Shown piece after piece: positions 61,031 to 64,000 of a stretch of 64,000 nt of DNA. Numbering within the stretch: position 1 is the first letter of the stretch; the number at the start of each line of letters is the position of its first letter. The notes beneath the pieces were generated by a model. The model did not search any database, was not told where the DNA came from, and saw nothing but the letters and a program-made list of their open reading frames with translations. The DNA is from Undaria pinnatifida (Eukaryota; Sar; Phaeophyceae; Laminariales; Alariaceae), in contig JABAKD010000002.1 of NCBI GenBank assembly GCA_012845835.1, positions 27,268,710 to 27,332,709 of the forward strand, in the 5' to 3' direction. The position numbers were made by a program, and so were the translations under genes.

Positions 61031-61781
61031 GTGAGCCTTGCGTGGCAGTTGGTGATAGGGGAGCATGAAAAGCGCCGTGTTTAGCTGTGGCTGGAAGTCG
61101 CACTCGCGTTTAAGGGACGTTTGTTGAAGTTGTGTACGATACATTTTACGGTGCGGTCAACGTGTACAATAGTAAACACCGTGGGTGGCAGTAACATCAC
61201 CATTGTACTATAAGCTATTTTTTAGGTCGTACTTGGTGTGACGAATAGTAGTTACAAGGCTTGGCATTGCAGAAGCTAACGCGGGTCCCCTGGTGGCCTG
61301 TGATCAACCGCTCGAAACACTTGACACCAACAGCCCAAGTTCATACTTCTAGTCTGTGGCAGCCTTGTATTTCGGCGATTAGTCAGTTGCATAGTTCACT
61401 CTAGCTCTGCGTCGCGCACCCACAAAACAACTTTTCCACCTCGCTCGGTGGGCCTTCCCTCCACCTTTTCCCTGCTGTAGCACCAACGACTTCTATTTCT
61501 CGGCTGTTTCTTCACTCCCTCAACCATCCACTACCGAGAACACTTGCATCCGAAAATGCGCGTGCGTGATCCTTCCAGTGCACTGCCGTATGTGTACCTG
61601 TTTTGATATTGTTATTACTACTTTGGGTTGCTCTTCCGCTCGAGAGTGACTGGAGCCTGTCTTGTGACCACGGATTTGACTGTGGCCATGATGCGCTAAT
61701 GTAAGAACAACTGCCGTATACACAAGCCGATTGTCGCTTTGACACATGGTTCTTGTGCACGGTGCGTGTCCGCCCTTCCAG

Positions 61782-62067
61782 CGGCTGTGACTCGGACTGC
61801 AAATCCAGCGAAGGCGCCATCCGCGTCTGCGGTACGATCTGCTCCGAGGACCACCCCCTGTACGACACCAAGGGCTGCGACGACGACACCTTGTGCAAGA
61901 ACTGCCGGATTTTGCTACACCAACATGGTCGCTGCCAAAGAGGCCGACGCCTTGGGCCACGACGCCATCATGTGCGACACTCTGGAGTACGTCAATAGCG
62001 ACGGGATCGGCTCGGCCGCCGTCCAGGATACGAGATCGGGCGTGCAGAATCAGCGCCTGTCCGAAAC
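61782..62067 (+). pseudogene. exon e3, B3 copy, longest form, one-base shift
   Basis: The first part encodes GCDSDCKSSEGAIRVCGTIC and CDDDTLCKNCRI. After one extra T the second part encodes CYTNMVAAKEADALGHD and AIMCDTLEYVNSDG, running open to the donor. Only this copy keeps the M-C-D-T half; B1 and B2 have lost it. The exon ends two bases into a codon (AC), matching the one-base start of e4 (A), so e3-to-e4 splicing would keep frame. Confidence 0.75.
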
Positions 62068-62554
62068 GTGAGTCAAAATTGTCTATGAAGCGTCTTGGGA
62101 CTCATGCAGTTGGAAATGTAGGGGTTAAACATCTTGAGAAGCGCGGTCTTGCAATACTGTACAGGACGCCTATCATAATAAGAATCAGACCTACTGAACG
62201 GGGTTTGGTTTGCTTATTTGGGAAAATTTGCGTTCTATGTTGGCGTCAGTCCTGTATAGCGGCAAGCACATGCATTGTTTATGTTACTGTAATGTGGCTG
62301 CCTTTTTTTTTACCCTGTTTCTTTTTAGTTTCGAGGGGCCATAGTAATTAGATCCCACGATACTCAAAAACATACGAAGCATGTATTTGTTCCTCCTATT
62401 TTGTTTTGTTTTTACTAAACACATTTGGTTCTAATTACTATCTTCCCCCGTAAATAGATCTCCTGTACCAGGTTCTATGAAGCGATACAATACATGAGAA
62501 GCGCGATGTTACCATAGTGGGAGCGTGCAGCGTCATGGAGTTCATGCTACGCGT

Positions 62555-63385
62555 GTGCAGCACAAGTCGTTGCATTGGAGTGTCCCAACATGAAAAACCG
62601 CCATCGCCTGAGCGAGTAGCGTAGCAGCCCGCGTTGTGTCGTGTGGCAATTGCTGTCTTCTTTGTTTCTTCCAGGTCTGTTCACGGGTCAGGTCAAACCT
62701 CGTGGGTCGGATCGGGTCGGGTGACAACAAAATAGACACTTGAACAAACCACTGTTTCTTGACTAGAAGTGCGACGTGCGTATCCTCTCAGCGTCGCTCG
62801 TTTTTGCACCAGAATCTACTGGTACTGAATGTTACAGCTGGCGTTAATATCAGCGGTTTACAGGCGTAGTCAAGCCACGGCTCAAGAACATGAACACTAC
62901 AGATGTCTTCGGTGACATCACTTTGATGTTGGATCATCTGAAAAAAACTCAATGATAATAGCGTTATGAATGAGCAACCCCTGCCCACCTACTCGTAAAA
63001 AAACAGCAGTCTCGACGGCGCCGGCCGCGTACTATTAATAGCTACGGTGAGCACTCTTCGCACTGACATGGCGGAAGTGTACGCAGCTCGGTTTTGGATC
63101 ACCCCCTCCCTCTTCTAAAATCCTGATCCCGTCTCTCTTCTACTGGTACTTGGCACAGAGATTTGCCGTGCCCCCCCGCTGTGCGAGAGTGCGTGCGCTT
63201 GGCCTTGAACCCGCCTTCATGTTTGCGGTGGCCGCACACAATGCACGTCTGCGGACGCCGACTCGACGCGACCGCGCGCTCTGGTGAGGTAACGCCAACC
63301 GCTGCACAATCCGCAGCACCCCTCTCCTCTTTGTCGCCGATGCCCACCTCTACAGTGTAACTACAGGGCAAGACATATAACGCGT
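62555..63385. other. 831-bp segment present in B3, absent from B1 and B2
   Basis: It is bounded by ACGCGT on both sides (62,549-62,554 and 63,380-63,385); B1 has a single ACGCGT (28,775-28,780) at this point. Either it inserted in B3 with a 6-bp duplication, or the ancestor of B1 and B2 lost it by recombination between the short repeats. A minus-strand open frame (63,419-63,099) crosses its right edge, which favours loss. Confidence 0.65.
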
Positions 63386-63790
63386 CACTAGCGGAACCGC
63401 CCGCCCTCACTTCAACCAATACCTTCGTGGGAACGGTTCTGTGAAGCAGGAGAAGGGACTACTTCCCCCACTGAAGAATCAAACAACTCTTATGTAGCCA
63501 CTTGCTGCGAAAAATTCTTGCGTAATTTCTGGGGCGATTTTTTTTTTTTTTTTTTTTTTTTTTGACGGATTGGGAGCATCGTAATGGTGGCGTTCGTGCG
63601 TTGTATGAACTGCTCGCAGAACCCATTCAGTTGTCGCGACGTTTGACGGTAGACGGGTTCCCACTCCACCACACCGGTCTCATTCCTCCCGCAGTGCGCG
63701 TTCGAGGCGACCGCCCAGTTATCGAGATTTTGGCGCTGGTGTTGCTGAAGTCTCCCCATCTGGTCGGCCTGCACAGTACGAGTTGTCCTG
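63099..63790 (-). pseudogene. worn minus-strand gene or transposon remnant, unrecognised
   Basis: Read on the minus strand, an upstream part (63,774 down to about 63,565) is charged and protein-like (QADQMGRLQQHQRQNLDNW ... RQTSRQLNGFCEQFIQRTNA). A downstream part (63,419-63,099) has a zinc-ribbon-like C-x2-C ... H ... C pattern (CIVCGHRKHEG, then HGKSLCQVPVEERRD). A 26-base poly-T run breaks the first part. Zinc motifs of this kind occur at the C-terminus of some eukaryotic DNA transposases, but I cannot name the superfamily. B1 and B2 keep only the upstream part in worse shape. Confidence 0.35.
63538..63563 (+). repeat. poly-T run
   Basis: About 26 consecutive T, absent from the B1 and B2 counterparts. 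It may be a slippage expansion or a sequencing artefact. Confidence 0.9.
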
Positions 63791-64000
63791 GAGTTGACCC
63801 AATCATTTCCGCCGCTCAGCTCCGGTGTGCACTGACTGGTATTTCAGGCATGCCGACATGCATCATGCGCGCATACTGCTTTGCGGAGGGCGTGAGTCTC
63901 GGGAGAGGAACAGGGCTGTGGGCTATTCCTTCCGCGCATCGAAAACACCCGTCCGGTCTCCACTTGGCAGTCCCTCCTCTTCTACCCGCTGGTCCGCATC

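Larger units (their letters stand above)
56770..64000 (+). repeat. tandem array half B3, cut by the window edge
   Basis: Third B half, clearly more diverged from B1 and B2 than they are from each other. It has the most complete e2 and e3. It continues past the right edge, so a further unit cannot be excluded. Confidence 0.82.

Noticed and set aside
15340-64000. CRISPR-like array
   Set aside because: The repeats are kilobase-scale segmental duplications in eukaryotic-type DNA, not short direct repeats with unique spacers.

Overview
The window looks like nuclear DNA of a multicellular stramenopile, most likely a brown alga of the Ectocarpus type. This is inferred from small GC-rich coding exons inside long AT-richer introns with GTGAG donors and pyrimidine-tract/AG acceptors, a high load of LTR retroelements including very short TRIM-type ones, short CCCTAA runs, and a lineage-type cysteine-rich protein. 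No bacterial gene, rRNA, complete tRNA or CRISPR array was found. I saw no gene in the window that is clearly whole.

Positions 1 to about 15,340 are a repeat-rich, gene-poor flank. It holds a broken Ty3/gypsy-like pol remnant on the minus strand (about 1,867-3,527) beside an oppositely oriented 84-bp LTR with a primer-binding site (1,091-1,192). A second LTR type lies at 3,528-3,801, also followed by a tRNA-complementary site. A small LTR element with three LTRs and two internal segments (10,979-11,636) is flanked by a 4-bp target duplication. There is a truncated copy of a retroposon that occurs again at 30,589-31,380, and there are several pairs of diverged direct repeats, hairpins and microsatellites.

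From about 15,340 to the right edge the window is a tandem array with a period of about 16.1-16.9 kb, present three times. Each unit has two related halves, A and B, giving the order A1-B1-A2-B2-A3-B3. The halves share their first four or so kilobases and then differ. A carries exon e1 and two further exons (e4, e5). B carries e1 and two other exons (e2, e3). Intron phases fit one ancestral order e1-e2-e3-e4-e5. A and B therefore look like complementary remains of one gene for a cysteine-rich protein with repeated C-R-x-C-Y/F ... M-C-D-T blocks and a separate C-terminal region. Both halves have reading-frame damage shared by all three copies, so decay began before the array grew. By eye B1 matches B2 and A2 matches A3 better than either matches A1 or B3. 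This suggests that an A-B-A-B array grew to three units by a late 16-kb duplication, with small conversion patches afterwards.

Insertions date the steps. A CACTA-like MITE is in all six halves and is oldest. A 760-bp inverted-repeat transposon is only in A halves. A 792-bp retroposon is only in unit 1, and a 556-bp LTR insertion is only in A3. Introns are filled with nested dispersed repeats. All coordinates were read by eye; exon calls rest on splice signals and copy comparison, not on transcripts or database searches.
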